DNA of 31,318 nt, taken from Lingula anatina. Its lineage: Eukaryota; Brachiopoda; Lingulata; Lingulida; Lingulidae. Location of the stretch: positions 1 to 31,318 of the forward strand of contig NW_019773956.1 in NCBI RefSeq assembly GCF_001039355.2. Direction: 5' to 3'. Of this stretch, positions 1-12,214 are shown piece after piece; the stretch's first letter is position 1; each line of letters begins with the position of its first letter. A model generated the notes under the pieces. The model did no database searches. It was not told the origin of the DNA and saw only the letters and a program-made list of their open reading frames with translations. The position numbers and the translations under genes are program-made.

Positions 1-1952
1 TAAGCGACTATCAGAAACGAGGTTTATAAGAGTATCCATGCTCTTAAAAAGGCGAGAGGTGGCTACTTTCTCTCCTTTGTTGACTTCTGTTTTATTATTA
101 GTTCTATAAACTCAACTGTCAACACAAGATGTATGAAAACTGAAGTATTTATTCATATTTGAAAATCGGAAGTACATGTCTTTTCTTTCTCTTTTTTCTT
201 TGTTTTTGCATAAGTTGCTTCATTATATTTTGTACATGCACGTGTAGGGACGATGTTATATCGTGTTGTTTTAAAAATGGCCTACGAGTATATGTACATT
301 TAATCCCCGAAGGGTTTTTAATTCCATATCACGATAACAGCTAGCAAGAGACCCCTTGCTCTGATACAAAGACCATTTACATAAACATGCTAGGTTTAAT
401 TGTGTTAATATGCTTCGAGTTTGTATTTAAGTTTGTAATATGTATACACCATTTGAAAATTTGCTAAGTGGTTTGAAGTTGTGGTTTTCTATTAATCTGA
501 CATTTTTTTCATTTCAATAAATATAAATCGCAAAATTTACATTGGTCAGCGCTTTTCAATACTAGTTGCATAGGCCTACATATCATCAATTGAAATAAAC
601 AACAAATTGATATACAATAGAAACCAAAAGTGTTATAGTATGGTATGATAAAACGCCCAAAATGTCCTAAGCGACTAATTCGAGAATTTCGTGTTTGTTC
701 ATGGTGCAGATGTGTACTGCGCATGTTTCTTGCGTAAAATATATATGGTTTTCTCTTTTGTTACGTATGCGATATCGACTGCCCCATCAGGGGTGCAAAG
801 TACTTGGTACTGCACGTACCAAAGAATATGATAAGCGCACCCGAATTCGAGTTGTAACTAGGATGTAAAATTTTTCTGTACAAGTATTGGTGAAGACTTG
901 AGTGCAGTGGAGAATGTCTGAAAGACTGCAGTAGTGGATCGTATACATCAACACGAGAAGATGATATATAGAATACATATAACATACATATACGGGAAAT
1001 GATACATTTTGTACAATATTTCAAAAAGATATCTTCAAAGACCCTCACAGTCCATTTATTTAAAACGCGAATAGTTTTAGATTTGTATCGAAGCCTTTCT
1101 GTGACATGACACCAATTTTATGAATATTGTGCTGCGTTTATCATACTGACGACTCACTAGTAACTGTGTTAGTTGTGACAAAACTTGATGAATGCGTTTC
1201 TGAACCAAATGCGCCCAGAAGCACATTTGGCATTGATAAAAGAGTGACTGAATGCACTTTCCATTATCGCTTGTTGGGTGGCTTATGTGAAAAATTTCCC
1301 CAAAACATAATTTCACTGTATCAGGCATGTCCTCAAGTGCATGCGTTTTGATAAGTTTTAAGGCGAAAATAGGCTCCCTGATAGCCTCACATATGGGCAA
1401 TAAATTCACATGTGATTTCTCATTATCTGGTCGCGAGAAAGCGTAAACGAACCCTAGCCAAGTACCGGTACGCTCTGATAAAAGTAGAGTGCATCAGTAG
1501 AACGCAGTGAACATTAAAATCATATTGTTAAGACTTCTATGCATTTACAAAGATTTAGACTGGCAAGCTAGTATAACCGACTAAGTCCAAGTTAGCTGCA
1601 ATTAGATAACGCACCTGTGTATTGAATTGCCTGACCATTACGAGGAAAGTGCGTGCGACACAGTCCGTACACAGTGCTTTGAAATAACTTCGGCTATGTA
1701 TATCGGAAATGTAATTCGTATCATACAGCGCCCTTGTCTTCTGGTGGGTAGGCAGCCACCTGTGCAGTCTAGACGCTGTGACGAACAAGGTGACGGTTAT
1801 CCGATTTACAAGGAAATAGCGTGCGGGCCAGGCGGGTTCATATTAGATGGTACTAAAGTTTCTTGGAGCTTGTCTTATTGAGAAAACAGGGATATTTGTA
1901 GGTAGAAGCCATATTAAATTGACCCAGAATACCGTCGGTTCCTTCATGGTGT
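1..1952. other. Non-coding, no recognisable gene
   Basis: AT-rich sequence with only short open frames lacking domain signatures. No RNA gene or transposon ends were recognised. Confidence 0.5.
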
Positions 1953-2091
1953 TCTATAGTTTCCTATAGGACCCTGAAGTAAATTGGTCCGAAATCCTAA
2001 GGGGACCTACATGTATAGGACATATGGAATCCTGTAGGACGTCCGATAGAATCCTAAAGGGATTGTCAGTCCTGTAAGGCGTCCTATAGGA
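1953..2091. repeat. Degenerate minisatellite of TCCTATAGGA-like palindromic units
   Basis: At least five variants of the self-complementary core TCCTRTAGGA occur within about 140 bases, at roughly 1962, 2011, 2030, 2070 and 2082. They are interspersed with TCCTAAAGGG and TCCTAAGGGG variants. The first and last copies are the cleanest and are palindromic, so the block is bounded by near-identical ends. Spacing is irregular, so this is a degenerate array or a small decayed element rather than a regular satellite. Confidence 0.6.
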
Positions 2092-5011
2092 GATATTCGT
2101 GAGGGGATGAGAACATGATATGTGATAATGATAATTTGGGGTGCAGTAGCATGATGAGTTTAATCACCCAGACACGTGTACAGTCGGGTAGCCGAAACAC
2201 TGATTAAAGTGCTTTAATGAGATATGTTTTGGACATGCAGTAGTCACAGTCCGCACCTGTATTAAAGTGCGCGTTTTTATTAAATTCATATCTACTGGAG
2301 ACAGGAATGCTCTTTCGGGTCTAATAATTGCCGCAATAATGAATATTCACGTCGAGAATTGCGCGTAAATATGTTTATAAAATATGAAAAAGAACTAAAT
2401 TGGAAACTAGTTTCGTCCCTCGAGATAATACCGCTACGGCTCGGTGACTTTGTCAACAAAGCGAAAAGGGAATAGAAGCTGCTGCACGTTCCACTGACTA
2501 TTTGCCCATAGTATAACACTTCATAATTTTATTTTCTTGTTCCCTTCATGGCCAATTTATGCAATCCAACACAGATGGGGTCTGTTTGATAGGTATCGAT
2601 CATCTATATCAAGACACCGTGGTGTTCTTATGTATTGAAAACAAAACAATGTCAATGCGTGTGACACAGAATAATGAAACTCGTGTTAATTCCTCAGAGC
2701 AAAAAGTTGGCAAACTTGCGTTGCATTGATAACATTGCTGGAACATTTTTACACAAAGAAAAGCGTTTCTGAAATCAATTTGTGAAGATAAAAATACAAC
2801 ATATTAACAAAACACACTTGAAGGTGTTTGTTCTCGCTAAAGGTGTGTGCTCTCCGTATACGGAAATACTACACTGAAGTTTTATTCTACTTTAAGTTAC
2901 ATGACTTGCTTATTCACACATCGCTTTATATATATAACCAAGCAGACGTGGACCAGAGACAAGCCTGTATCTTGACTGCGCTAAGTGAAACTACATGTAG
3001 GACTGCAGGTGCTTCTTTTTCTATTTGTAAACTTAACTGAAATGTAAGAGGAGGAAGACGTGATCTGCTGCTTGCCTCCTTGTTGTTTGTCACTTTAGCC
3101 TCTTGACGGATATTAAACTGTACCTTTCTCCTTTAAAGAGAAATATATTGCCCATATCACTGGTGTGGCGGCGTGTTTTCTGTCAGGCGAATTTCCAAAG
3201 TTGCGTGATGTTATTGCCATAGTCAATCTTAGATTTAAACTTTCATCTTCCAAAAATAAAACAGATACATATATATCTTTGTGTGCAGAGATGTAGGGCT
3301 TGCTTAATGCTAAGATTAAAGCAGGCTTCCATGGCTGTCATAGAGAGATGAAGAATCAATACCCTAAATAGAATTAAAATATATGGCCGAGACTAGATGT
3401 AATTGACGTCACAACCTGGTTGAAAAGAACTTCGCCAAATGGACTGACAGCTAAAAGCAGCCTTTGATTTATATTCAATTGACATTCACAAAAATAACCT
3501 TGTATAGTAATCTCATAAGGCGTATAACGCAGCCGAGGGACATAAAAGGTCCGCTTCACTTTGATGGCCGTTGGATTAAACGACTCCCTTCACTGACGTA
3601 ATTCTGTCTGCCTTACAGGATAGCTTTGCTGTTATAAGTACATTCACATGCCCTTGCTGATGTATCTTGTTAACTTTGACCACAGGAAGGTTTTTTATAT
3701 GCGCCATCGCCAAGTATTCGGGGCGTCAAGTAATGCAGGAATCGCACCTGTTACAACCCAGGTGTGTTCTGTATGCTTTTGTTACAGATCAAAATTTTTC
3801 TACTTGATACCATGGGTATAATGAATGGATAAACACATTTAAACCTTATAAATGTTTGCAACTCCCGTTACACGTCTTACTGATTCTTTTTTTTAACGCA
3901 CCTGAAGTAGTAAAGACAGTTAACAATGGCAGTTGATATTTAACATTAAAGAGCTAAAAAAAACATTATTATCAGAATTAAAACGAGGAGGCTATAAACC
4001 CGTGAAACACGCGTGGGTTAGTTATATTTTCACTCATTGTAATAGACAAATCGAGAAAAGCAGAAATGTGTTCTCACATCAAGTTGTCCATAAATGCCGG
4101 TTTCACCCGAAGGAAACATCGCTAATTATATAAAACTTCTTTTAGAAAATACAAAAATATTGTATTTAGTCCGAATCAGAGAATTATTTGTATCACTGCC
4201 TCCATACATGCTCATTTTTCTCTTTAAAATATGGGCATTTTGGAACAAGACGTTATTTCATAGAGATTTTGTACTGTCAATACCATATAAATTAGGACAT
4301 TGCCCTTCCGCTTTTCGCTGGAGTTATTGGTTAAAAGATTGATAGTCTGCTGATGGAAAAGGAATATTTGGGAGACAATCATTCATGTCAAACAGGATTC
4401 AAATTCGAAGGACAGTAATTGAAAAAGGAACATTGCATGAACAAGGGTATTAGTACCATTGTTCATATGCTTTTGCGATTCTTTCTCAAACTGTTGTTTT
4501 AATCTTATTTCGCCCATTTATCTATATACGTGTATATTTATTTGATTGTATATTTAGTTTTCTACTTATTTATTTATATATCCATTTATGTATTAAAGAG
4601 CATATTTCATCCGATTTTTGTACATTTAACACTTTGTACACTATATGGAGAGACCCAGTCCCATCACTGTTCATGGCATGATACGTCCATTGAATGATAT
4701 ATAATGTTGACGACCGCAGTGTCTCCGCGGCATTGTCTGAGCTACCATGTCGGTGATTCTGTTGCTTTCTGTCCACTTTCTGCTTCCTGCACAAGGACAG
4801 GGAAATACACTGCAGTTTCCCCAACTCCACCCTCGCAACAACCAACAAACATTCCTACAAGGCGACACCTCTTTCACAATGATGACCTGCTACTTTTTCC
4901 AACTTTCTGTCGACTCTCTACATGCCCTGCGTAGGTTGATAGCTTGTGTCTTCTGTTTAATTTGATTTATCCATCACACACACACACACGCCAGCATGTG
5001 TAGTATATACT
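2092..5011. other. Non-coding, no recognisable gene
   Basis: AT-rich background with low-complexity AT stretches near 4500-4600. A 72-residue open frame at 4747-4965 begins with a signal-peptide-like segment but matches no family I recognise (see findings). Confidence 0.5.
4974..4989. repeat. (CA)n microsatellite, short
   Basis: About seven CA units just upstream of the element at 5012. Confidence 0.9.
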
Positions 5012-5179
5012 CAGGGGCAGATGCAGAGATATTTTCTGACAGTCTTCCAAATTATCTTTGTTGATCCATCCTCCATTTTTGACCGTCTTCCGACAGAAAA
5101 AATTAGATACCCGTCAATGAAAACTTGAAAATCTGACCGTCTTCCGGAAGACCCAGAAGACGGCCTAAATCCGCCCCTG
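5012..5179. mobile_element. Short non-autonomous DNA transposon, CAGGGGC termini, 5-bp target duplication (hAT-like)
   Basis: The 168-base block begins CAGGGGCAGAT and ends ATCCGCCCCTG. The right end read on the other strand is CAGGGGCGGATTTAGG, so the two ends form terminal inverted repeats. The pentamer ATACT stands immediately outside both ends, a perfect 5-bp target site duplication. The interior carries three copies of GACnGTCTTCC and a short GTCTTCCGGAAGAC palindrome. There is no coding capacity, so it would depend on a transposase in trans. CAGGG-type termini suggest the hAT superfamily; 5-bp duplications are known in a subset of it. The class is inferred from the ends only. Confidence 0.8.
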
Positions 5180-5925
5180 ATACTTTCAACGCCATTTGTG
5201 CCTGGATTTAGTGTAAACCCTAATTTGTAGACTAAAAATACTGACGACATTCAGTTTGAGAAAAAAAACTCTACATGTACTTAGCGGTATGTAGTCGGTG
5301 CCGGGGTGCCGGCCTCTAGTGAGTAATCTGGGAACTGCGTTGTCTGATTTTACATAAGCCTAGATGCACAAATTAAATTAAGAAGCGTGTACGCACTTTA
5401 AATTAAGTGTAAAATCGGGAGCAGCTGTAAACACTAAAAACTTGATTGATCTAAACCACATAGTAATTGTATTTTGCAACAGAGCTTGGATAACCTTGCT
5501 CTGCTCTGCCGAGATTTTTTTTAGTCCAGCATCCCGTCCATTTGTGATTATATTGTTGGGGTTTTTCAAAAGCAAGCACTATTTTGTAACAATTTCTAAG
5601 TAAGTTGCTGGTCTATCACAGACTACATGCATAAAAAGGTTCATGAAAAACATTTGTGTTCGGAATTTCATTGCCTGTGGGATTGGATAAATTTGAGAAA
5701 TTTACTAATTCATAAAAATATCGAATTGATAATGGGAGGTAAACATTAGATGCCTTGGTTGGATATGAGAATAAATGTTATAGATATGTAAGAACGATAA
5801 TAATGGATACCTTATCACAAGTGATCTCTCTGTGTATCTGCTTGTTATCTATTTAACAGTTTTTCTTTCTATTTATCGGTGCACTTGTAACATATTATTT
5901 ACAGTGATGAAATTTGTACCGTTGT

Positions 5926-5966
<41 letters not shown>

Positions 5967-6604
5967 AAAATTAGAAAGGCCTCATGGCGTATCTTTATTG
6001 ATAAAACGAAACGCGCACTAAATTTAAAGTTCACCTTCAGACATTACGCTAGAGGTGTTCTTATGTGATCTTAATTAGATAAATACATTTCGACGCAGGA
6101 TTCTCTGAAAGTAGATCTGGGAGCACTAGAGGACACAGTGAAACTGTTTCTCATTTTTCGTCTATGATGAATTCCACAGGGAAAACAAATGAGAAGTAAC
6201 ATACGAACAAGTAATAACGTTCGGCCCCGACGGACGAATTGATCTTCTTCGTCAATGTATCATGTCTTTTTCTTCTAAAAACTAATAAAAAGGAAACGTC
6301 TGGAAAATTTATAAGTTTTAGATAAAATGTTATATCGCCTTGGAGACGTTCGCTGGTATTACCATATGCGATAATACATAGAAGCGGGAGTTTAACTGCA
6401 AGCCTTCAAAGATGTGGGGTGCAAATGATGGTCTAGGTACTTAGAAAATGAATGCGTGTAAATGACAGGACGTATGTCTATCTCGACAAAATTAGGGCAA
6501 TGAGAAAAGTTACCGCACTGACTAAAGGATAACGGCGTGAAGATTTTAGGTTCCTGATGTTGGTGTAGGTAAAATGAAACCTCGCAAATTAGTGACTACC
6601 ACTT
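5180..6604. other. Non-coding, no recognisable gene
   Basis: Apart from the (GA)n tract at 5929-5964, nothing identifiable on either strand. Confidence 0.5.
5929..5964. repeat. (GA)18 microsatellite
   Basis: Uninterrupted GA dinucleotides over 36 bases. They produce an Arg-Glu run in one spurious open frame, which is not a gene. Confidence 0.97.
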
Positions 6605-6615
6605 GTATCCGGGGT

Positions 6616-6715
6616 ATCAGGACAATCCCCCCCTGGACAATCCCCCCCGGACAAGTCCCCCCTCCTCACAGACAATTCCTTCCAGGACAATTCCCTCCGG
6701 AAAATTCCCCCCGAA
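6616..6715. repeat. C-rich tandem repeats, unit like GGACAATCCCCCC (left arm tip)
   Basis: Six imperfect copies of a 13-16 base unit (CAGGACAATCCCCCC and variants such as GGACAAGTCCCCC, CAGGACAATTCCCTCC and GGAAAATTCCCCCC) sit head to tail. They form the outer end of the left arm of the foldback element. Confidence 0.85.
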
Positions 6716-6909
6716 AGATATATATATTTATCGACAAATATAATGTGAAGAATGTAAAGTGCAATTTTTTTCTAATCCATTTTATGAATATCTCACGTGT
6801 GTGATGCAACTCGAGGACAGAAAAAAATTATTTCATTAAACAAAATATTTTCATGGAGTACAAGTACAGATAAATTTAGAAATAGAAGTACTGAGAAATT
6901 TGTTAAAAT

Positions 6910-7145
6910 CTGATCAAAGTATATCTGCAGGTAAAGGTGGGGAAAACAGATGATTTTTCTCATCCAGGTAACCCTTTAATGAATTTACTGTTGCTTTTAA
7001 ATGCTTCATCACTTCTCCCTTGATCAAGTCGCCCGCCTTGAATCAAGATGCATCTGTAGGTAGAGGTGGGGTAAACAGATTTTCTTACTTGTCCAGGTAT
7101 CCCAATTGATTATCTGCCACTTTTAATTGCTTGACTACTACCCAC
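6910..7145 (+). repeat. Direct duplication inside the foldback element
   Basis: Two copies of a unit of about 110 bases, offset by about 128 bases. Both share, in order, a TCAA(A/G)-containing lead, ATCTGnAGGTAnAGGTGGGG, AAACAGAT, TCCAGGTA, CTTTTAA and TGCTT. Copy 1 is about 6910-7018 and copy 2 about 7037-7145. They fill the loop side of the element. Confidence 0.7.
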
Positions 7146-7407
7146 CTATCCACAACCCACCACACTGAAAATATTCATAAAATATCTGTTTACCTGATCA
7201 TCTGTTTACTCCAACTGGAGGATAAGTTGTTATACTTTGATTTGATATTTGATAAAACTTTCTGTACTTGTGCTAAATGAAAAAGGAATTAGATGTAAAA
7301 AAACTAGTGATGGCATTATGTTACCACACTAAAATATTAATAAAATGGATGGGATGTCTTGAACTTTATACTTTTTACTTAGTATTTGTGTATAAATATA
7401 TATTTCT

Positions 7408-7500
7408 TGGGGGAATCGTCCCGGGCGGAATTATCTTGGGGGGAATCGTCCGTGGTGGGGGAGGGGGAGGGCATTGTCGGGGGGATTGTTCAGGGGGGGG
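7408..7500. repeat. G-rich tandem repeats, inverse of the left-arm array
   Basis: Imperfect units such as GGGGGGAATCGTCC and GGGGGGATTGTTC are reverse complements of the repeats at 6616-6715. One copy is interrupted by a pure G/A stretch. This is the outer end of the right arm of the foldback element, and includes a strong G-quadruplex motif at 7457-7484. Confidence 0.85.
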
Positions 7501-8370
7501 TTTGCCTAAAATCGTATCTGGACCTCTGCATGTATAGAAAATTCAACAAAGATATTTGCCGGTGAAATCCCTCGTTATAGAAAGTGACTTTATATCTACA
7601 TGCAGGCATGCCAACACCAACACTTTACAACCTCTTTTTTAGTATTGAAAAGCCTCACTGCATGGGAATCGTCAATGAGCGCGGCGGAGACTGGTATCCT
7701 TGGGGTCCAAAGATAAACAGGGAAGGTTCCACCAGGTCCTTGTACTAGACCAAAACGTCTGAAAATTCATTAAGTTGACAAAAATGGAAACAATCTACTG
7801 TACCAGCAATTCCCCGCTTTAGAAACTGTTGCATATTCGTAAATGATGGCTGAGAGAGTGTTTAGAAAGATTTATGGTCCATTATTAGGTTGATGGGCTT
7901 CTTGTCAGACTGTTTTTATAAACTCTTTTGTCGGCAGTAGCAAATAATTAAAAAGGCTTTGGAAATTATTATATTGTACATGTAGAACCCATTTCCATTT
8001 GACATTTATAGAGCATGAATACACCAAGTTCAATCTTTAATTCTTTTTATATTCAAATTTTGCTGAATATTCAAATCCCCTATTAATTAGTTACTCAGGA
8101 ATGTTTCACCAGCCAATTCAGTGAACAATGTCATCGCTCAAAAATGTGCTCAAAATTCTGTGAATTTCACATAAAGTCGATTTTCCTACAATTCCCGTAT
8201 GAGAGCTGTGTTGAAAAAATAACCTGGTGCGTTGAAAAATAAGAGAGAATAAACCACATTTAATAAGACATCAAAGAAACGTAGATTAAACTTTAATGGT
8301 CGCTTTGTGAGTTGAAGATGGCGTATTTACTTTGTTTTTATCACGTTGATACGTAAATTATAAAGTAAAT

Positions 8371-8390
8371 ACAGTGGCGAATACAGGGGC
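8371..8390. mobile_element. Possible orphan terminus of a CAGGGGC-type element
   Basis: The sequence CAGTGGCGAATACAGGGGCG resembles the CAGTGGCGAATTTAGG end of the element at 27234-27471. No matching opposite end or target duplication was found nearby, so this is either a truncated relic or a chance match. Confidence 0.2.
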
Positions 8391-11347
8391 GCTTGCACTC
8401 ATTAAAGGCGTATTCAAATATAATAAGCAGTAAACATTTTGTGTTATGTAAGGTCTGAATACAGAAAAAGAATTCTCCATTTGGCACCGTATTGATTTCA
8501 AGCCTATTAAGTAAAACTTAAGTGTGTGCATTATGTAGCCTACAAGGACTAAATAGTACTTTGTGTGAAAAGGATCTATTTGCAAACCTGGTATACTGTT
8601 CTGTCGACAAATACTTCAAGTGTTAGATCGAATCGTTTAGGTCCATCAACTCAGTTAAGATATAAAACAGCGTCGTTCATTCTCACTTCGTCTTTTTAAA
8701 TTTGCTGGCTTATTTTTGTGCTATCAAGTTTGCAACGAATGGCACTTTGCTTCTTGCAAGGGAAACTTAATTAAGTGACATCACATTTCTGTTTTGGTCG
8801 CGTATAGACTGTTTGAAGATATTGGAAATGTGAGCATGTTAATGAAAATGGAAAAAACTCGTTTAGTTGGCTTTACTACAGTAATACAGCCAATACCGGA
8901 GTACTGGAGCATTTGAAATTAATTTTTTTTTTTATCTGGAAAAGTATTTTAACTGACTGATGATTTGCAACAAACATTTGTACGTTACACCTCCCTTCTG
9001 CATCACTAAGTTTCCGTTGACAGATATATGTACATCAAACGGCTCCAAAATGTTTTTCATATTTTGTCAATCATCTGATCTCCGTCAATAAAAAATACCT
9101 CTGAGGCCTGCTCTTTAACTTTTCAACTGAACTTCCGTGTATATTGTCATCATGTAGTTCGGAAACATCAAAACTTTTCCCAGTATGTATTGATTAAAAG
9201 CGGTTTGCTCATCTTCGGGCCAATTTGACGTCAAGGACGAAGATTAAGCTACCATTTGATTATATGAGACAACCGATGACGTTATCAAATATGGTTTAGA
9301 ATTGATCACATTTTGCCGACTCAAAGAGAAAAAAACACGATTTACAACTACCCAGTTCCTACGTGTACAAATCTAAAGCGCACGATGTTTAGATATATGG
9401 CAAAGTGTGCCCGTAATATTATGTTATTTTGTGTTCCAATACTGTCGTCAGAAGAAATGTTGTAATTACAACACAGCCGATGATTACTGTTATTTTTTAT
9501 ACAAAAACATTCCAAACACATTCTTCTTCAATGGCCTTCTTTATTCTGTACGTCACTTCGGCCCACCGAATGCTGTCTTAATTAACAATTACGGCTGATA
9601 ATGGTCTACTTCAAGGTTGAAATTAAAAATTGGCCGTAAATGATTTAAGACCCAAATGAGAAATCAGGGGCAATTTAAAAGAAGCGTAGGTTTGCTAACG
9701 AGCAAAAGTCTGCATTAAATGTCGCCAAGGAAATAGCGGTATCCAACTGTAAGAGAAAATGTGTGGCCTTTAAATCCTTAGCTTTTATTTGAGCTTTTTA
9801 CGCCTTTTATCCAGGACTCTAGATCATTTTACATCATACATGTTTGATTATTGGATCTATTTAGGTAGAAAATAGCCCTGAAAAAAAAACAACAAAAAAC
9901 TGAGAACTAGTTCACAAAACAAATGAAGATTTTGACCTCGGCTCATGCTGCTTCAATGTAAAATCGGATAGCCGACTACGTATAAAGTCGACTTTGTGAT
10001 ACCAATTAAGAAACGGTTTCAGGACGTTGAACCCACAAGAAATATCATCAACCCATTTGACTATTAACGAATTTAGAAGGAAGTCAATCTCCTACAGATA
10101 AATCTGACCGACATATGCAAAGGAACGTTAATTAATAGGAAACAGCCAATTCCGAATGAGAATGAGAAAGCACAGACAGACAGAACATTACCACGTGGGT
10201 TGTACAATTAGACTTAAACACGCCATGACATTTCTGAGAGAGAATTAAAGTAACATAATCCCTTAGGAGGGAGGGAGGTTGGAGTGGTAGTTGACTTTGT
10301 GGTATTTTCATTTTTTTCATTAAGAAATCAAGTGGCTTCTTTATAAGGTAAGTAAATATAAAGAACTAATAACACGACTGCACACGCAGCATGTGTTTTT
10401 GATACACGTGCTTGTTGCATTTGACATCAGAACAACATGGTATACTATACGTACTGGGTGACTGACAGTATGGATCAAAAACAAATGCAACCCTTCCATA
10501 ACCATTATAACATTACCCAGATGCAAATATTTGAATCGAATTTTGATCATGTATTGGTTTTATAAGCATATCAAGGCATATCAATGACACCTGAAAGAAA
10601 GGTGATAGATAGTAAAACATACATAAGACGTGTACTAAGCAGAGCTAACAATGCTCGTCTTCAGTTGCGACACGAAGTATTACTCCGTAGCTGGCATGAT
10701 CTCCGCCTTTATAAAGCATTTCTTTGTAATCCTTTTTCTTCTTTTGCGTTCCTTATTTGTCTCAATAACATACAAAGTAGACATATGCATTCCTAGAATA
10801 ATGATGTTGACACATGCCTTGGAAGGTATTGATGAACGAGCGAAAATATGTGTCCCTGCGACGTTCACACAAGCAATAATTAAAGGCCCCGTGAGTTACT
10901 GTGGTACATTGTAATACGCTGTGGAGCTAATTTTCTTATTTAAAGAAAGCGCTAAGGAGGACAAACACAGTGTACGTTGCATTAAAAATAACTCAATGAT
11001 ATATGGCATTTGCACAGAATAAAGTATACAAGCTTGATGGTTTTATCGTATCTACTGGTACCTATGGGTGATGATATTGACTTATAAGTCAAACAGCTTT
11101 CAAAAAAAGCTAAACTATAAACAGGCACAGGTAACTTGTAACGAGGAACCGTCTTTAACATTTTGCAAATACTAAATTTCCCAAAAGACAGCAGGGACTA
11201 GACGCAGCGCCCTGGAATTGAACCCTATCAATCACTGTGAAATTGGCACTGACCTTTCCTGAAATCATTTAGCACATTTTAACCGGAATTACAGTCATTT
11301 CCTAATAACCAGTCATCAGTCTTTGGCCGAAAACGACCCAAAACCTT

Positions 11348-11351
<4 letters not shown>

Positions 11352-11422
<71 letters not shown>

Positions 11423-11450
11423 ATATGTATGTGCGTGCGTGTGTGTGTGC
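11352..11450. repeat. (TC)30 followed by an imperfect (GT)n tract
   Basis: About 60 bases of pure TC, then GT-rich sequence with TATG and GCGT interruptions. A compound microsatellite. Confidence 0.97.
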
Positions 11451-12214
11451 ACGCATGTTTATATGAGGTAGATCTAATGTCGATTGAATCACTTTCACAT
11501 ATTTTACATTCTAGAATCTTACTTTAAATTCGCTTTGACAACGCATTCAGTATCACCGCCGTTATAATTTTGCTCAGTGCAGCTATCCAGCATCTTCAAA
11601 TACATATAAATCAGCTTGACGTGACGTCAATAAGCGGGTTTCGTGAGGCGTTCAGTATTGTTTCTTCATAATAAACAATAAGCGAGAATAAGAATTCGTC
11701 GGCGATTATTTATTACATGCGTCTGCTTTATATCTTGTATGTGTGCAGATGCCATACAGGTGCAGCTATGTCTTTGTCTTAGTAACGTTTAAGAGAACAC
11801 CTGGTAAGTATTAAGGTTAATTTCCAAAATTTGCGGCTTCCCGGATCTGATCCTAATGTGTTAACGATAAAATTGCCAGAGGCTGCAATAGATAGTTGAC
11901 AGCACACATCATTGCATGCCTGCCAACGTAAATCAATCACGTGACAGGACGCTCCTCATCTCAACAGTAGAAGGGATAAAAGTTGATATATTACCGACGA
12001 CATAAAAATTTGATTGTGGTCATTGTTTTAAATGATGCGGTTACCACAACCAAAAACCTAGACCGCAGGAACAACCTGAACCAGTAAAGGTAGAAAATAA
12101 TCGACAAAAACTATCTGTTTACTGGTTGGTAATATCGGCGAAATACCAGTCCAGCGAGGGGCGTATTTACCTTTCCCACATACGCCCAATTGCCCCATCG
12201 TGGTAAACCAACCG

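Larger units (their letters stand above)
6605..7525. mobile_element. Foldback-type element of about 0.9 kb with tandem-repeat-rich inverted arms
   Basis: The two halves are inverted copies of each other over arms of roughly 300 bases or more. From the outside in, the left arm has C-rich repeats (6616-6715), then GATATATATATTTATCGACAA (6717 on), ATCCATTTTATGAATAT (about 6775) and ACAAGTACAGA (about 6860). The right arm read in reverse has C-rich repeats, AAATATATATTTATACACAA, ATCCATTTTATTAATAT, then ACAAGTACAGA, in the same order. AAACAGATGAT is also shared further in. The loop region holds a direct duplication. There is no transposase and no clear target duplication, so the outer limits are approximate. 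The architecture, long inverted arms with short tandem repeats at the tips, is that of foldback elements. Confidence 0.75.

Noticed and set aside
1627-1881. 84-codon open frame that might be an exon
   Set aside because: It has a non-ATG start, no recognisable domain and no convincing splice borders.
11205-11230. Minus-strand GGTTCAATTCC as the B box of a tRNA-derived SINE
   Set aside because: No matching A box or tRNA-like fold was found at the right distance and there is no poly(A) or repeat tail.
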